NCBI GenBank assembly: GCA_902633975.1 | Contig: CACPHX010000005.1 | Location: 1 to 64,000, forward strand | Direction of reading: 5' to 3' | Source: an uncultured Marinoscillum sp. | GTDB lineage: Bacteria > Bacteroidota > Bacteroidia > Cytophagales > MED-G16 | Length of the DNA: 64,000 bases | Shown here: piece by piece, positions 18,128-28,632 of the stretch | Layout of the letters: every line of letters starts with the position of its first letter | Position numbering within the stretch: the first letter of the stretch is position 1 | Notes under the pieces: generated by a model | Database searches by the model: none | What the model was told of the DNA's origin: nothing | What the model saw: only the letters and a program-made list of their open reading frames with translations | Translations under genes and position numbers: made by a program

Positions 18128-18837
18128 TAACTTTTAAAATTTAGGATTAATTTATTTGAAAAATAGAAAAATATAGAAAAGAGTAAAAAATATGACAACC
18201 AGTTAATTTCTAAAATTTTTCCAGAGTGTTTGTAGTTGTCAATCAAATTAATAAGATTAAATACTATTGCTATTCCCAGTAATCCATTTTTTATATTAAT
18301 TAAGGATTTTTTAAAGTTAAAGTCAGTAACAGGTTTTTTCCAGTTTTTAAGTGATGGTATTATCCTTGGAACTAAATTCAAATACTCTTCATATTTTTTT
18401 TTGAATTTTTCTTTAAGGAAATTTTCCTCAACAAGTATTATATAGTAGTATATGTGAACAAAAAATAGTGTAATAAAAACTGTTAGAATTATATCAGATA
18501 GTAGTAGAACTATTCCTAACCAGTTAAGGAAATTTGCCAAATATAAAGGGTTCCTTAAAACAGAATATATACCTGACGTGTTTAAGCTTTCTGCAATTTG
18601 TTTGGCCGTATTCTTTCCAGATGTCTTGTGAAAAGCATACCCTACGGTATAGACTCGAAGAATTAAACCTGAAATTGAAATAGATAGTGATACTAAGTAC
18701 TGGAATTGGGTTATTTCATATGAGTTAGAAAAATAATAATAAACTAAAGAAAAAATAATGATTGGGACAGGTAATATTCCTCTATACTTAAAGAGGAAAT
18801 TTCCGTACACTAATTTGCTTGATGCTTTCATCTGCAA
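18127..18837 (-). CDS. ICMT/phospholipid methyltransferase-like membrane protein
   Basis: A 236-residue integral membrane protein with about five or six hydrophobic segments. The central LRNPLYLANFLNWLGI motif followed by EENFLKEKFKKKYEEYLNLVPR is the signature of the isoprenylcysteine carboxyl methyltransferase/PEMT family, whose members use S-adenosylmethionine. In bacteria most have no known substrate. The C-terminal two hydrophobic segments (residues 180-230) lie beyond the usual ICMT core. It lies 8 bases downstream of the symporter gene and overlaps the nitroreductase start, giving a probable three-gene minus-strand operon. Confidence 0.82.
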   Translation of the reverse strand: MQMKASSKLVYGNFLFKYRGILPVPIIIFSLVYYYFSNSYEITQFQYLVSLSISISGLILRVYTVGYAFHKTSGKNTAKQIAESLNTSGIYSVLRNPLYLANFLNWLGIVLLLSDIILTVFITLFFVHIYYYIILVEENFLKEKFKKKYEEYLNLVPRIIPSLKNWKKPVTDFNFKKSLINIKNGLLGIAIVFNLINLIDNYKHSGKILEINWLSYFLLFSIFFYFSNKLILNFKS

Positions 18838-18845
18838 ATGATCAT

Positions 18846-20549
18846 TTACCAGAATATGGCATAAAGCATAGCTGTTATAATTAACACAGCAAATGCAGGG
18901 ATATTAAATGATGGTTTTGTCTTAAATAAATTTTTAGATAATTTAATTCCTTTAGGATCATTTTGGTTTCCATCTAAATAACTAATGATGTAAATCACTA
19001 ACATAGTAATAATAAAAGTTATTCCCATCTGATGGAGAAATGGGATTTCACCAATAAAAAGACCGTGTGAGAATGATGGGAATAATTCTATCCAACCTTT
19101 TGGTACAATTTTAAAGTACATAGCTATTGGGATTGACAAGAGAATGCCCCATATAGCAGCGTTATTCGTTGCTTTTTTATAAAACAATCCCATTATAAAT
19201 ACAGCTAAAATTCCAGGACTTACAACACCTGTATATTCTTGAATTGCTTGGAAAACTTGACTTAAATTACCAAATGCAGGTGCAATTAGCATTGCAATAA
19301 GCAATGAAATAATAACCACACTCCTACCAACTGTAACAAGTATTTCATCTGGTGCATTTTTATCGATATATTCTTTGTAAATATCCATAGTGAAAATTGT
19401 AGATGTAGAGTTTAACATTGATGCTAAAGATGAAACGATAGCAGCTGCAAGTGCAGCAAGAATTAATCCTTTAATACCGACAGGAATGTAATTTTTTATT
19501 AACCACGGTGCGGCGTTATCATTTGAAATCTTTCCATCTTGAGAAACAAAACCTTCAGGAAGGGTTTTTACTAGTTCACCAGTAGATGGATCTAAATTAA
19601 TTACATAAGCAATTATACCTGGGAGTACTACAAATATTGGTATTATAAGTTTTAGAAATGCAGCAAATGCAATTCCTTTCTGAGCCTCTTCTAAGCTCTT
19701 AGCCGCAAAGGTTCTTTGAATAATGTATTGGTTGAAACCCCAATAGTAAGTGTTGGCAATCCACATGCCTCCAATCAATACTGCTATACCAGGTAAATCA
19801 AAATATGCATCTCTTCCATCGGGAGTAATAATCTCACCTTTATCTAGAATCATAGAAAACCTTTCAGGAACAGTATTGTACACATGTGTTAAGCCCTCCA
19901 TAATTCCACCTCCTGGAGTTACATATGTCAAGGCAATTCCTGTCATTAATATACCACCTAGTACTAGTATAATTACTTGTACAACATCCGTCCAAGCGAC
20001 AGCTGACAGACCACCCCAAACAGAATATGTTAATGCAAATAAGCTTAATCCAATTATACTAATTGTAATTAAACTTCCATCACCATTACCAAATATTGTA
20101 TCCATTGCCTTACCTCCTAAAAACATTACCGTCGTCAGATTAACAAAAACGAATAGACTTATCCAGAATAATGCAAGAATTGTTTTTAAATTTTTACTAT
20201 ATCTCTTTTTAACAAATTCAGGTATTGTGTAGATCTTCTTTTCAATGTATATAGGTAGAAAAAACTTACCGACAACTAATAAAGTAACAGCTGCCATCCA
20301 TTCATAAGTTGCAATGGCAAGTCCAAGAGCAAAACCCGATCCATTCATTGCAACAAATTGCTCTGCAGATATATTTGCCGCTATTAGAGAAGCTCCTATG
20401 GCCCACCATGGCAAAGATTTACCAGCTAAAAAATAATCTTCAGCACTTTTGCCAGAACCCTTCTTATCTCTTGAAACATATAACCCAATACTCAGTATAA
20501 TTATACAATAAGAAACAAAAACAATTATATCAATATTCTCCATATTCAA
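18846..20549 (-). CDS. Sodium/sugar symporter of the SSS family (vSGLT-like)
   Basis: A 567-residue sodium:solute symporter with about 14 membrane segments. The stretch NISAEQFVAMNGSGFALGLA followed by YEWMAA and later YTIPEFVKKRY closely resembles the Vibrio Na+/galactose transporter vSGLT and its bacterial relatives, so a sugar substrate is more likely than an amino acid or pantothenate. ASMLNSTSTIFTMDIYK near residue 390 matches the conserved SSS sodium-site region. It heads the operon symporter, ICMT-like, nitroreductase, and diverges from a soluble sugar dehydrogenase across 69 bases, which supports a sugar role. Confidence 0.9.
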   Translation of the reverse strand: MNMENIDIIVFVSYCIIILSIGLYVSRDKKGSGKSAEDYFLAGKSLPWWAIGASLIAANISAEQFVAMNGSGFALGLAIATYEWMAAVTLLVVGKFFLPIYIEKKIYTIPEFVKKRYSKNLKTILALFWISLFVFVNLTTVMFLGGKAMDTIFGNGDGSLITISIIGLSLFALTYSVWGGLSAVAWTDVVQVIILVLGGILMTGIALTYVTPGGGIMEGLTHVYNTVPERFSMILDKGEIITPDGRDAYFDLPGIAVLIGGMWIANTYYWGFNQYIIQRTFAAKSLEEAQKGIAFAAFLKLIIPIFVVLPGIIAYVINLDPSTGELVKTLPEGFVSQDGKISNDNAAPWLIKNYIPVGIKGLILAALAAAIVSSLASMLNSTSTIFTMDIYKEYIDKNAPDEILVTVGRSVVIISLLIAMLIAPAFGNLSQVFQAIQEYTGVVSPGILAVFIMGLFYKKATNNAAIWGILLSIPIAMYFKIVPKGWIELFPSFSHGLFIGEIPFLHQMGITFIITMLVIYIISYLDGNQNDPKGIKLSKNLFKTKPSFNIPAFAVLIITAMLYAIFW

Positions 20550-20618
20550 TTCTGATAAGTAATTAAATTAATATTAATTAATGATATCAGCTAAATTTAT
20601 GGTACAAAATTTAATTAT

Positions 20619-21761
20619 ATGAAAACATTTTTAATATTATTTTTAGTTCTGATTAATCCAATTATTAATTTTTCTAATGATTCCGATATAGAGGAACTAT
20701 TAAATAAAATCAATTTACCTGATGGTTTTAAAATAAGTTTATATGCTAACAATATTGAGAATGCTAGGTCGATGTCCATTAGTCCATCCGGTACAGTATT
20801 TGTTGGGAACAGGAAAGCAGATAATGTTTTTGCACTAAAGGACATTGACGGAGATGGAAAGGTTGATAAAAAATATTTAATAACAGATAAACTAACAAAT
20901 ATGCCGAATGGTGTATCCTTCCACAAAGGAAATTTATATGTTGCTGAGGTTAACAAAATTTGGCTGTTTAAAGATGTTGAGGAAAATCTAATAAAGTATG
21001 ATGAGGTAGGTTACTACCCTCAAGATCCAATTTTAATTTCAGATAAATTCCCATCTGACAAACATCATGGCTGGAAATACATTTCAGTTGGTCCTGATAA
21101 TAAGCTATATGTTCCAGTTGGAGCACCGTGTAATATATGCGAGAGCAGAGATGAAATATATTCAACTATTACAAGAATGGATCTTGATGGTTCAAATAGA
21201 GAGATATTCGCAAGAGGAGTAAGAAATACAGTAGGCTTTACATGGCACCCTGAAACTGGTGAGATGTGGTTTACTGATAACGGAAGAGACATGTTGGGAG
21301 ATAATTATCCACCTTGTGAACTGAATAGAATTTCAAAGCCAAATGAACATTATGGTTATCCCTACTGTCACGGTGGTAATATTTCTGACCCAGAGTTTGG
21401 TTCAAAATACCCTTGTGACGATTTCATAAAACCAGTTCAAAATCTTGGTCCGCACGTGGCACCACTTGGAGTAAAGTTCTACAATGGAAATATGTTTCCT
21501 GAAGAGTATAGAGGTGATGTTTTTATTGCTGAACATGGTTCATGGAATAGAACGAAAAAAATAGGATATAGAATTACTAGAGTCAAAATAGATGGTAATA
21601 AATCATTAGGATATGAGCCATTTATTTATGGATGGCTTGAAAAAGACAAAAACGATGCGTGGGGTAGACCAGTTGATTTAGTATTTTTAGTTGATGGCAG
21701 CATGCTCATATCAGATGACTATGCAAATGTTATCTACAGAGTAACTTACGACAAAGGTTGA
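20619..21761 (+). CDS. Secreted PQQ-type soluble sugar dehydrogenase/sorbosone dehydrogenase family
   Basis: A 380-residue exported beta-propeller. A signal peptide (MKTFLILFLVLINPIINF) precedes LPDGFKISLYANNIENARSM, the usual opening of this family. GDGKVDKK, the HHGWKYISVGPDNKLYVPVGAPCNICE region, MDLDGSNREIFARGVRNTVGFTWH, WFTDNGRDMLGDN and the closing WGRPVDLVFLVDGSMLISDD are all recognisable. Relatives are GDH-B-like sugar dehydrogenases or L-sorbosone dehydrogenases that use PQQ. No PQQ synthesis gene is in the window, so the cofactor would have to be imported or made elsewhere. It is divergent from the sugar symporter and converges on murB with a 1-base gap. Confidence 0.87.
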   Translation: MKTFLILFLVLINPIINFSNDSDIEELLNKINLPDGFKISLYANNIENARSMSISPSGTVFVGNRKADNVFALKDIDGDGKVDKKYLITDKLTNMPNGVSFHKGNLYVAEVNKIWLFKDVEENLIKYDEVGYYPQDPILISDKFPSDKHHGWKYISVGPDNKLYVPVGAPCNICESRDEIYSTITRMDLDGSNREIFARGVRNTVGFTWHPETGEMWFTDNGRDMLGDNYPPCELNRISKPNEHYGYPYCHGGNISDPEFGSKYPCDDFIKPVQNLGPHVAPLGVKFYNGNMFPEEYRGDVFIAEHGSWNRTKKIGYRITRVKIDGNKSLGYEPFIYGWLEKDKNDAWGRPVDLVFLVDGSMLISDDYANVIYRVTYDKG

Positions 21762-21762
21762 T

Positions 21763-22767
21763 TTAAATTATATTAACTTCCTCTTCAAGAATTATATCAA
21801 ATTTTTTCCTTACATCATCTTTTATAGATTTTGATAATATATGGATATCATTCCCGTCCTCTGATTTGTGGTTTACCAGGACTAGTGCATGGTGTTCAAA
21901 AACTCCAACAAACCCGTCGTTGTAACCCTTCCAACCTGATTTTTCAATAAGCCACGCCGCAGGAACTTTGTATTTTTTATCTTTTATCTTGAAATACTTA
22001 AGATCTTTGTGACATGATATTAAGTTTTTTAATTTATTCTCATCTATTTCAGGATTTTTAAAAAAACTTCCCGCATTTCCTTTTGATTTAGGATCAGGAA
22101 GTTTTCTTGTTCTAATTTTTATTATCTCTTCTCTTAGCTTAGATATAGTCAATTCAGAAGTATTCAATTTTTCTAAGTCGCTATAAGAAAGGTTAAATGG
22201 TAATTTTTTATAGAGCTTAAATTCAACTGATGTAATAAAAAATTTATTTCTTAATTTTTTCTTAAATACACTATCTCTGTATGAAAACTCACAGTCTTTA
22301 TTTGAAAATTTAACTAAAGTATTTGTAGATAAATCTACTCCAGAGACTCTGACCACATAGTCATTAATCTCAACACCGTATGCTCCTATATTTTGAATTG
22401 GAGCTGCTCCAACAGATCCAGGTATAAGAGATAAATTTTCAATTCCATAGTATTCAGAATTAACACAAAAGTCAACAAAATCATCCCAATTTTCACCTGA
22501 ACCAACTTTTAAATTTATTGATTCATTATTCTCCTTTATAATCTCAATTCCTTTGATATTACTCTGAAAAATTATTCCGTTATAATCTTTTGTAAATAAA
22601 GTATTTGATCCCTCACCGAGAATCAATATGTCATCAATTTCAGATTTATTATTTTTTAGATACCTAATTACCTCATCCTTATTCTCAAAAGATATTAATT
22701 TTTTTGCCCTATGAATTACTCCGAAGGAGTTCATTTTTTCAAGTGATATATTCTTCTCTTCTGTCAT
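21763..22767 (-). CDS. murB: UDP-N-acetylenolpyruvoylglucosamine reductase
   Basis: Second committed step of peptidoglycan precursor synthesis, reducing the enolpyruvyl group to UDP-MurNAc with NADPH and FAD. The 334-residue length and layout match the type I (E. coli-like) enzyme. FAD-binding motifs are LILGEGSNTLF near residue 46 and LIPGSVGAAPIQNIGAYG near 114; the proton-donor serine is in GNAGSFFKNP near residue 230. The ATG immediately follows the yebC stop (TAAATG), so both are read from one message. Confidence 0.95.
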   Translation of the reverse strand: MTEEKNISLEKMNSFGVIHRAKKLISFENKDEVIRYLKNNKSEIDDILILGEGSNTLFTKDYNGIIFQSNIKGIEIIKENNESINLKVGSGENWDDFVDFCVNSEYYGIENLSLIPGSVGAAPIQNIGAYGVEINDYVVRVSGVDLSTNTLVKFSNKDCEFSYRDSVFKKKLRNKFFITSVEFKLYKKLPFNLSYSDLEKLNTSELTISKLREEIIKIRTRKLPDPKSKGNAGSFFKNPEIDENKLKNLISCHKDLKYFKIKDKKYKVPAAWLIEKSGWKGYNDGFVGVFEHHALVLVNHKSEDGNDIHILSKSIKDDVRKKFDIILEEEVNII

Positions 22768-23475
22768 TTATGAAATATTTGTGAATACTTGTTGTACATC
22801 ATCATCATCCTCTAATTTGTCCAACATTTTTTCAATGTCATCTAATTTTTCATCTGAAAATTCTAATGGGTTGGTAGGGATTCTCTTTAATAAAGATTTA
22901 ATGGGTTTTATTTCAAGTTTAGACAGTCCTTTGTTAATATTTCCATATGAAGAGTAGTCTCCATAAATGATTATCTCTTGATTACTGATATCTATTTCTT
23001 CTAGACCGTAATCAATCATTTCAAGTTCTAAGTCTTCAGGGTTTATTTTCTCTTTATTAAGATGAAAGACAGACTTTCTATTAAACATAAAATCAAGGGA
23101 TCCTGGAGAAACTAAAGAACCCTCAGATTTATTAAAATATGATTTTACATTTGCTGTGGTTCTCGTCACATTGTCACTTGCAGTTTCTACTATTACAAGA
23201 ACTCCATGTGGACCTTTTCCTTCAAATGTTATCTCTTTAAAATCTTTTAATTCTTTATCATTTGCTCTTTTTATAGCTGAATCTATATTATCCTTTGGCA
23301 TGTTTTCAGATTTGGCATTTTGAATTGCCGCCCTAAGTTTAAAATTCATTTCAGGATCAGTACCTCCTTCTTTTGCTGCAAGAGTGATAGCTTTTGATAG
23401 TTTTGGAAAAACTTTGGACATCTTATCCCATCTCTTCTCTTTAGCAGCTCTTCTGTATTCAAATGCTCTACCCAT
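22768..23475 (-). CDS. yebC: YebC/PmpR-family protein
   Basis: A 235-residue member of the YebC family, formerly called a transcriptional regulator; some members act at the ribosome to relieve stalling on proline-rich stretches. The opening [19 protein letters not shown], the [20 protein letters not shown] helix region and [13 protein letters not shown] are strongly conserved, followed by the [14 protein letters not shown] core. The acidic C-terminus ([13 protein letters not shown]) is typical. It diverges from guaA across 98 bases and directly abuts murB. Confidence 0.93.
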   Translation of the reverse strand: MGRAFEYRRAAKEKRWDKMSKVFPKLSKAITLAAKEGGTDPEMNFKLRAAIQNAKSENMPKDNIDSAIKRANDKELKDFKEITFEGKGPHGVLVIVETASDNVTRTTANVKSYFNKSEGSLVSPGSLDFMFNRKSVFHLNKEKINPEDLELEMIDYGLEEIDISNQEIIIYGDYSSYGNINKGLSKLEIKPIKSLLKRIPTNPLEFSDEKLDDIEKMLDKLEDDDDVQQVFTNIS

Positions 23476-23573
23476 TATGAAAATCTTTGAAAAACAATAT
23501 ATTTAACTATTTGACTAAATTACAAAATATAGAATTAATTAGTCTATTATAAAACCTAAGTTTAATTTTACAA

Positions 23574-25100
23574 ATGGAAGAGAAAATATTAATTCTTGAC
23601 TTTGGTTCGCAATACACACAATTGATTGCTAGAAGGGTTAGAGAGTTAAATATTTATTGTGAAATATTCCCATATAATAAGTCGCCAAAAAATATTGAAA
23701 ACTTTAAGGGTTTAATTCTCTCTGGAAGTCCATTCTCTGTTCATGATGCAGAAGCACCTAGTATTAATCTTGAAGAATTTAAAAATATACCTGTCCTAGG
23801 TATCTGTTATGGAGCTCAAATGGTAGCTAAAATCAGTGGATGTAATGTTTTAAAGTCAGAAATAAGAGAATATGGAAGAGCTAAACTAAACTATATTAAT
23901 AATTCAAGTTTGATTTTAGACGGAGTGAAGTCAAACTCAGATGTTTGGATGAGTCATGGAGACTCAATCAAAAATAATAAAGATGTTTTAGAGGTCATAG
24001 CAAGTACTGATGATGTAGAAGTGGCCTCATACTACATAAAAAAATTAAATTTTTATGGTTTACAGTTTCATCCCGAGGTGACCCATTCTGCTGAAGGAAA
24101 AAAAATTTTAGAAAACTTTACTGTTAAAATATGTGGTTGCAATAAGAAATGGACTCCAGATAAATTTGTTGAACAAACCGTAAGAGAGTTAAAAGAGAAA
24201 TTAGGAAAAGAAAGAGTTATTCTTGGGCTCTCGGGTGGTGTTGATTCAAGTGTTGCAGCTTTTTTAATACACAGAGCAATAGGTAAAAATTTATTTTGTG
24301 TTTTTGTCGATAATGGACTACTAAGAAAAAATGAATTTCAAGATGTATTAGACTCATATAGAAATTTTGGGCTGAATGTTGTTGGCACAAATTCCAAAGA
24401 AATTTTTTACAGTGATCTTAAAGGTAAGATAGACCCTGAGGATAAAAGAAAATCTATTGGTAAAAATTTTATTAAAATATTTGAAGAAGAAGCAAATAAA
24501 ATTGGAGATATAAAATGGTTAGCTCAAGGAACTATATACCCAGATGTAATTGAGTCTATATCAGTTAAAGGTCCCTCAGCAACAATAAAGTCCCATCACA
24601 ATGTTGGTGGCTTACCAGAAGTAATGAATCTAAAAGTGATTGAACCTCTGAATTTGTTATTTAAGGATGAGGTTAGGAAGGTTGGTAAATCTCTTGATAT
24701 TCCTAATTCCATCTTAGACAGACATCCTTTTCCAGGTCCTGGCTTGGGTATCAGAATATTAGGTGAGGTAGATGAAGAAAAAGTAAGGTTACTACAGGAA
24801 GCAGATGACATCTTTATTTCTTCATTGAGAGATAAAAACTTATATAATGATGTTTGGCAGGCTGCTACAATTCTTCTCCCAGTCAAATCTGTTGGTGTTA
24901 TGGGCGATGAAAGAACATATGAATATACAGTTGTACTTCGAGCAGTTACAAGTTTAGATGGAATGACTGCAGATTGGTGTAGGTTACCAGATAAATTTCT
25001 AGCTGAGGTATCAAATAAAATTATCAATCGTGTTAGAGGTATCAATAGGGTAGTATACGATATTTCTTCAAAACCACCTGCAACTATTGAATGGGAGTAA
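23574..25100 (+). CDS. guaA: GMP synthase (glutamine-hydrolysing)
   Basis: Aminates XMP to GMP. The 508 residues contain an N-terminal class I glutamine amidotransferase with nucleophile Cys78 in GICYGAQ and His166/Glu168 in QFHPEVTHS, then the ATP pyrophosphatase domain with the PP-loop LSGGVDSS at 219-226, and the C-terminal dimerisation domain ending in [13 protein letters not shown], the invariant end of GuaA. It overlaps nothing and is followed after 2 bases by an exported protein gene, a pairing often seen in Flavobacteriia. With purL and prs it gives the window three purine-pathway genes, though not in one operon. Confidence 0.97.
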   Translation: MEEKILILDFGSQYTQLIARRVRELNIYCEIFPYNKSPKNIENFKGLILSGSPFSVHDAEAPSINLEEFKNIPVLGICYGAQMVAKISGCNVLKSEIREYGRAKLNYINNSSLILDGVKSNSDVWMSHGDSIKNNKDVLEVIASTDDVEVASYYIKKLNFYGLQFHPEVTHSAEGKKILENFTVKICGCNKKWTPDKFVEQTVRELKEKLGKERVILGLSGGVDSSVAAFLIHRAIGKNLFCVFVDNGLLRKNEFQDVLDSYRNFGLNVVGTNSKEIFYSDLKGKIDPEDKRKSIGKNFIKIFEEEANKIGDIKWLAQGTIYPDVIESISVKGPSATIKSHHNVGGLPEVMNLKVIEPLNLLFKDEVRKVGKSLDIPNSILDRHPFPGPGLGIRILGEVDEEKVRLLQEADDIFISSLRDKNLYNDVWQAATILLPVKSVGVMGDERTYEYTVVLRAVTSLDGMTADWCRLPDKFLAEVSNKIINRVRGINRVVYDISSKPPATIEWE

Positions 25101-25102
25101 TT

Positions 25103-26863
25103 ATGAAAAAATTTTTTATAAGTATTTTATTTTTATTTTTTTCGAATTCGATCTTTGCTCAATCTTCATATTCTGACTTTTTAGAGATTAAAAAACTTTT
25201 TAATCAAAATAAATACCCTGAACTTCTTTCTCAAGAATTAAGTTTTAAGAAATCAGATGAGTTTTATCCCTATATTATTTTTTATAAAGCTGTTAGCTAT
25301 CATAAAATTAATGATAAAAATAATTCACTTCGACTACTTAAAAATATAATTAATGATTTTCCAAACTGGTCTCAGATTGATGAGGTATTTTATTGGGCTG
25401 TTAGAATTGAATTGGAATTTAACAACATAAATAATGCTTTAGAGTATTTTTCAAAAATTAAAGAAAAGAGTATAAATGAGAGTTTACATATTTTTCTTGA
25501 ATCAAAAATAAAAAAGATAAACTCATTCTCTGTATTAAAAGAATGGAATGAAGTTTATCCTTCAAATTTAGTCGTAGCAAAGTATTATGGTAGAAAATTA
25601 CTAAAAGAATACCTTGACGAAGAAACCTTAAAAGAAATTAAAAATTTGCTAGAATTCGTCCCAAAAAATCAACTTTTTCAGTCTGAGAAGAACGCGTTTA
25701 ACATTGCTATTTTATTGCCATTTATGTATTCAAGCATTGAAAATAATTACTTTGTTAGAAATAATTCATTCATTTTAGACTTATATGCAGGAATAAATTA
25801 TGCCTTTAAAAACTTTGAGGGCAATAAGACAAATATTATTATTAATTCATTTGACACAAAAAGAGATCCTGATGTCGTAAGAGAAATTATTAATTCAGGT
25901 GATTTGTCTGAAATTGATCTAATTATTGGCCCTCTTTATGGTAAGCCTATTGAAATTATAAAACAATTTTGTTTAGAAAATAAGGTTTTAATGATTAATC
26001 CACTCTCTAACAATTCATTAATTATTCAGGATAATAATTACTCTTTATTATTTCAACCATCTTTAGAAACAATTGCTAAGAAAGCAGCATCATATGCTAG
26101 TAGTAAATTTAAAAATAAAAATGCAATAATTTTTTATGAAAATAATTATCAAGATTCACTACTAGCATCTACATATATTAATCATCTTCAAGAAGATAGT
26201 TTTAACATAATTTACTCCAAATCTGTCTCTCTGGAAGATTCAAGGCTTATATTAGATTCTCTTTCTAGTACTTTTGAGGAGATATTAAATGATTCTGTCT
26301 ATGATACTCTTATAAATGTATCAGATATAATAATTAAAGATGGACGTGGGATAGATAATCTAGACACTATGTATAAATATGTTGATAGGTTTTATATTGG
26401 AAATGATAGTATTGGTCATGTTTTTGTTTCTTCAAAAAACTCTTTATTTGCATCAAATGTAATTAGTGCAATTGACATAAGAGAAGACACAATACCTGTT
26501 ATTGGATTTGAAGACTGGCTTGATTACAATCTTATCTCAGTGGATCAATTTGAAAATTTAAATATTTCTATGATAAGCCCTTCATTTCACATATCAGAGG
26601 ATATTATATACGATCAGATGAAGAGTTATTTTATTAATAATACTGGTAGAAACATTTCACAGAATTTTATTTATGGAGCCGAGTTAATGAATATGATTAT
26701 GAGGATAAATGATAATTATAATAATTTCTTTCAGTTTGGTATAAGAAATGAAAAGATAATTCCTGGAGTGATAGGATCTGGATCATTTTATGAGAATTTT
26801 AATGATAATCAAGTTGTACCAATCATAAGGGTAATTAATTCAGAAATCACATTAGATAATTAA
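25103..26863 (+). CDS. Exported periplasmic-binding-protein-like protein with N-terminal helical repeats
   Basis: A 586-residue protein from the ATG at 25103. An ATG at 25091 lies inside guaA and only adds four residues ahead of the signal peptide MKKFFISILFLFFSNSIFAQ. Residues 20-195 look like helical TPR-like repeats (YELLSQELSF-type units with NKYPELLSQ, NNSLRLLKNI, NNALEYFSKI). From about 205 the fold is type 1 periplasmic binding protein: FNIAILLPFMY, a LIIGPLYGKPIEIIKQF strand, and NPLSNNSLII. This order resembles LpoA, the lipoprotein activator of a penicillin-binding protein, but there is no lipobox. It may act in cell wall control or ligand sensing. It converges on sppA with stops overlapping in TTAA. 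Confidence 0.72.
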   Translation: MKKFFISILFLFFSNSIFAQSSYSDFLEIKKLFNQNKYPELLSQELSFKKSDEFYPYIIFYKAVSYHKINDKNNSLRLLKNIINDFPNWSQIDEVFYWAVRIELEFNNINNALEYFSKIKEKSINESLHIFLESKIKKINSFSVLKEWNEVYPSNLVVAKYYGRKLLKEYLDEETLKEIKNLLEFVPKNQLFQSEKNAFNIAILLPFMYSSIENNYFVRNNSFILDLYAGINYAFKNFEGNKTNIIINSFDTKRDPDVVREIINSGDLSEIDLIIGPLYGKPIEIIKQFCLENKVLMINPLSNNSLIIQDNNYSLLFQPSLETIAKKAASYASSKFKNKNAIIFYENNYQDSLLASTYINHLQEDSFNIIYSKSVSLEDSRLILDSLSSTFEEILNDSVYDTLINVSDIIIKDGRGIDNLDTMYKYVDRFYIGNDSIGHVFVSSKNSLFASNVISAIDIREDTIPVIGFEDWLDYNLISVDQFENLNISMISPSFHISEDIIYDQMKSYFINNTGRNISQNFIYGAELMNMIMRINDNYNNFFQFGIRNEKIIPGVIGSGSFYENFNDNQVVPIIRVINSEITLDN

Positions 26864-28629
26864 TCAATCAAATATTCTAATCTCATCTGATAAGGGTCAT
26901 ATTTTTCTCCACTTAGTAAACTTTTTATTAGCCAATTATCTAATTTTTTAAGTTCTGTAATTGTTTTGCTCATTTCCAAAGAACCTATTATTTTTTCAAT
27001 ATCTGTTTTTAGTTTAGGATACTCTGTAATTTGATATTTTTCTTCCCCTCCTAAATCTGAAGCAATTTTTATTGCGTCATCAAGTGAACCTACAATATCA
27101 ATTAGATTTAGATTCTTGCTTTGCTCACCATAGTATACTTTTCCTCTACCAAGTTGATCAACTTTGTCTTTAGAAATATCTCTTCCATTTGAAACAACAT
27201 CCAAGAAATCCTCATAAAAATAATCCACACCTCGCTGAATTAAATTTTTCTCTTTGGTTGAGAGTGGCTTGGCTAGATCAATTTCGCCAATATTTTCATT
27301 TGTTTTAATATAGTCACTTTTAATTTTGATTTTTTCACTTAATAGCTCAGATAAGTCAGGAAAAATAGCAAAAACTCCAATTGAACCAACAACTGACCCT
27401 TCGGAAGCTATCAAGGTATCAGATGGCATTGACATGTAATAAGCCGCTGAAGCACAAACATCAGACATATAGGTAACAACAGGTTTTTTCTTTTGTAATA
27501 ATTCTATCTCTCTAGTGATTAGATCTGATGCGTAAGCACTTCCTCCACCAGAATTGAAGTAAAGTATTACTGATTTAATATTTTTATTATCCCTAATTTT
27601 TTTAATGTTTTCGATAATTGTTTCTGAGTAAATTCCATCATCACCATACCCTGGTAAAACATCACCAATTAGATACAGAATTGCGATTTTATTTTTATTG
27701 TATTTATTAACCTTTTCAAGTGAACTAGAATATTTCATTAACTTAATTTTATTATATGAGCTATCAACTTCGGATTTTAAATAATCTAACATTTGATCTT
27801 CATACATAATGCTATCTATTAAATCATTATTAAATGCATCAATTGAAAGTTCAGTCTGATAATTATTTATTAATTCTATAAGAGTCTCTTCTTTTATATT
27901 TCTTGATTTAGATATATCAGCAACATATCTATCCATCCTGAAATCTAAAAGATTCATATATTGTAGCACATTTTCGTCACTAAAGTTATTTCTTACTAGA
28001 GGTTCGGCTGCACCTTTATATTCACCAGCCCTAAAAAGTTCAATATTAACTCCAATTTCATCAAATAGACTTTTATAAAAGAATGTACCGATTCCAAATC
28101 CACTTACAGTTATGAAACCTGGGGGAGAGATCGCGTTAAAGTTTGATACCGATGATATATAATAAGATCCTTTAGACTGAAAATTTGAAAAAGAATATAT
28201 TGGTTTAACTTCTTTAAAACTTTCTAGAATTGATCTAACCTTCTCAATTTTATTATAACTAATGCTCGCATTTTCGATGTTTAAATATATTCCCTTTATT
28301 TTGTCATCTTCTTTAGCAGAGCTAATTACTCTTTCAAAAGTTTTTAAACTCATCTTTTGTTCTAGATCTGAATTGTCAAGCAGTGGAAATGGTAATGGTA
28401 TATCTCCAAAATCAAAATTTAATTCAGATGGTTTTGTGTCCCTATCATCGATTATGCTAAGATTATTAATGTGAAGTAATGAATTGTTTTTAACGGTGAT
28501 AACTTCCTCTTTTTCCCCTGAAAATAATGCAGATAATATACTGAAGAAAATAATAATAATGAATAAACCTAAAAAAAATGACAATATTCCTTTTATTGTG
28601 TTTTTAATAATTTCTTTTAAAAATTTCAT
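26860..28629 (-). CDS. sppA: Signal peptide peptidase SppA, 67K type
   Basis: Membrane-bound S49 serine protease that degrades cleaved signal peptides. The 589 residues contain one N-terminal membrane anchor (residues 12-36) and two tandem ClpP-like domains, as in the E. coli type. The general-base lysine is Lys205 in GEYKGAAEP of the first domain; the nucleophile is Ser394 in VCASAAYYM of the second, after FNSGGGSAYASDLI, and GSIGVF follows. This Lys/Ser pairing across domains matches the known dyad. It is last of the operon nfeD, kdsB, sppA, with a 3-base gap after kdsB. Confidence 0.94.
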   Translation of the reverse strand: MKFLKEIIKNTIKGILSFFLGLFIIIIFFSILSALFSGEKEEVITVKNNSLLHINNLSIIDDRDTKPSELNFDFGDIPLPFPLLDNSDLEQKMSLKTFERVISSAKEDDKIKGIYLNIENASISYNKIEKVRSILESFKEVKPIYSFSNFQSKGSYYISSVSNFNAISPPGFITVSGFGIGTFFYKSLFDEIGVNIELFRAGEYKGAAEPLVRNNFSDENVLQYMNLLDFRMDRYVADISKSRNIKEETLIELINNYQTELSIDAFNNDLIDSIMYEDQMLDYLKSEVDSSYNKIKLMKYSSSLEKVNKYNKNKIAILYLIGDVLPGYGDDGIYSETIIENIKKIRDNKNIKSVILYFNSGGGSAYASDLITREIELLQKKKPVVTYMSDVCASAAYYMSMPSDTLIASEGSVVGSIGVFAIFPDLSELLSEKIKIKSDYIKTNENIGEIDLAKPLSTKEKNLIQRGVDYFYEDFLDVVSNGRDISKDKVDQLGRGKVYYGEQSKNLNLIDIVGSLDDAIKIASDLGGEEKYQITEYPKLKTDIEKIIGSLEMSKTITELKKLDNWLIKSLLSGEKYDPYQMRLEYLID

Positions 28630-28632
28630 TTG

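Noticed and set aside
19750-20232. 160-residue plus-strand open frame
   Set aside because: It lies wholly antisense within the conserved vSGLT-like symporter gene; low-complexity composition and no motif.
24596-25045. 149-residue minus-strand open frame
   Set aside because: Antisense to the conserved ATP-pyrophosphatase and dimer domains of guaA; no own features.
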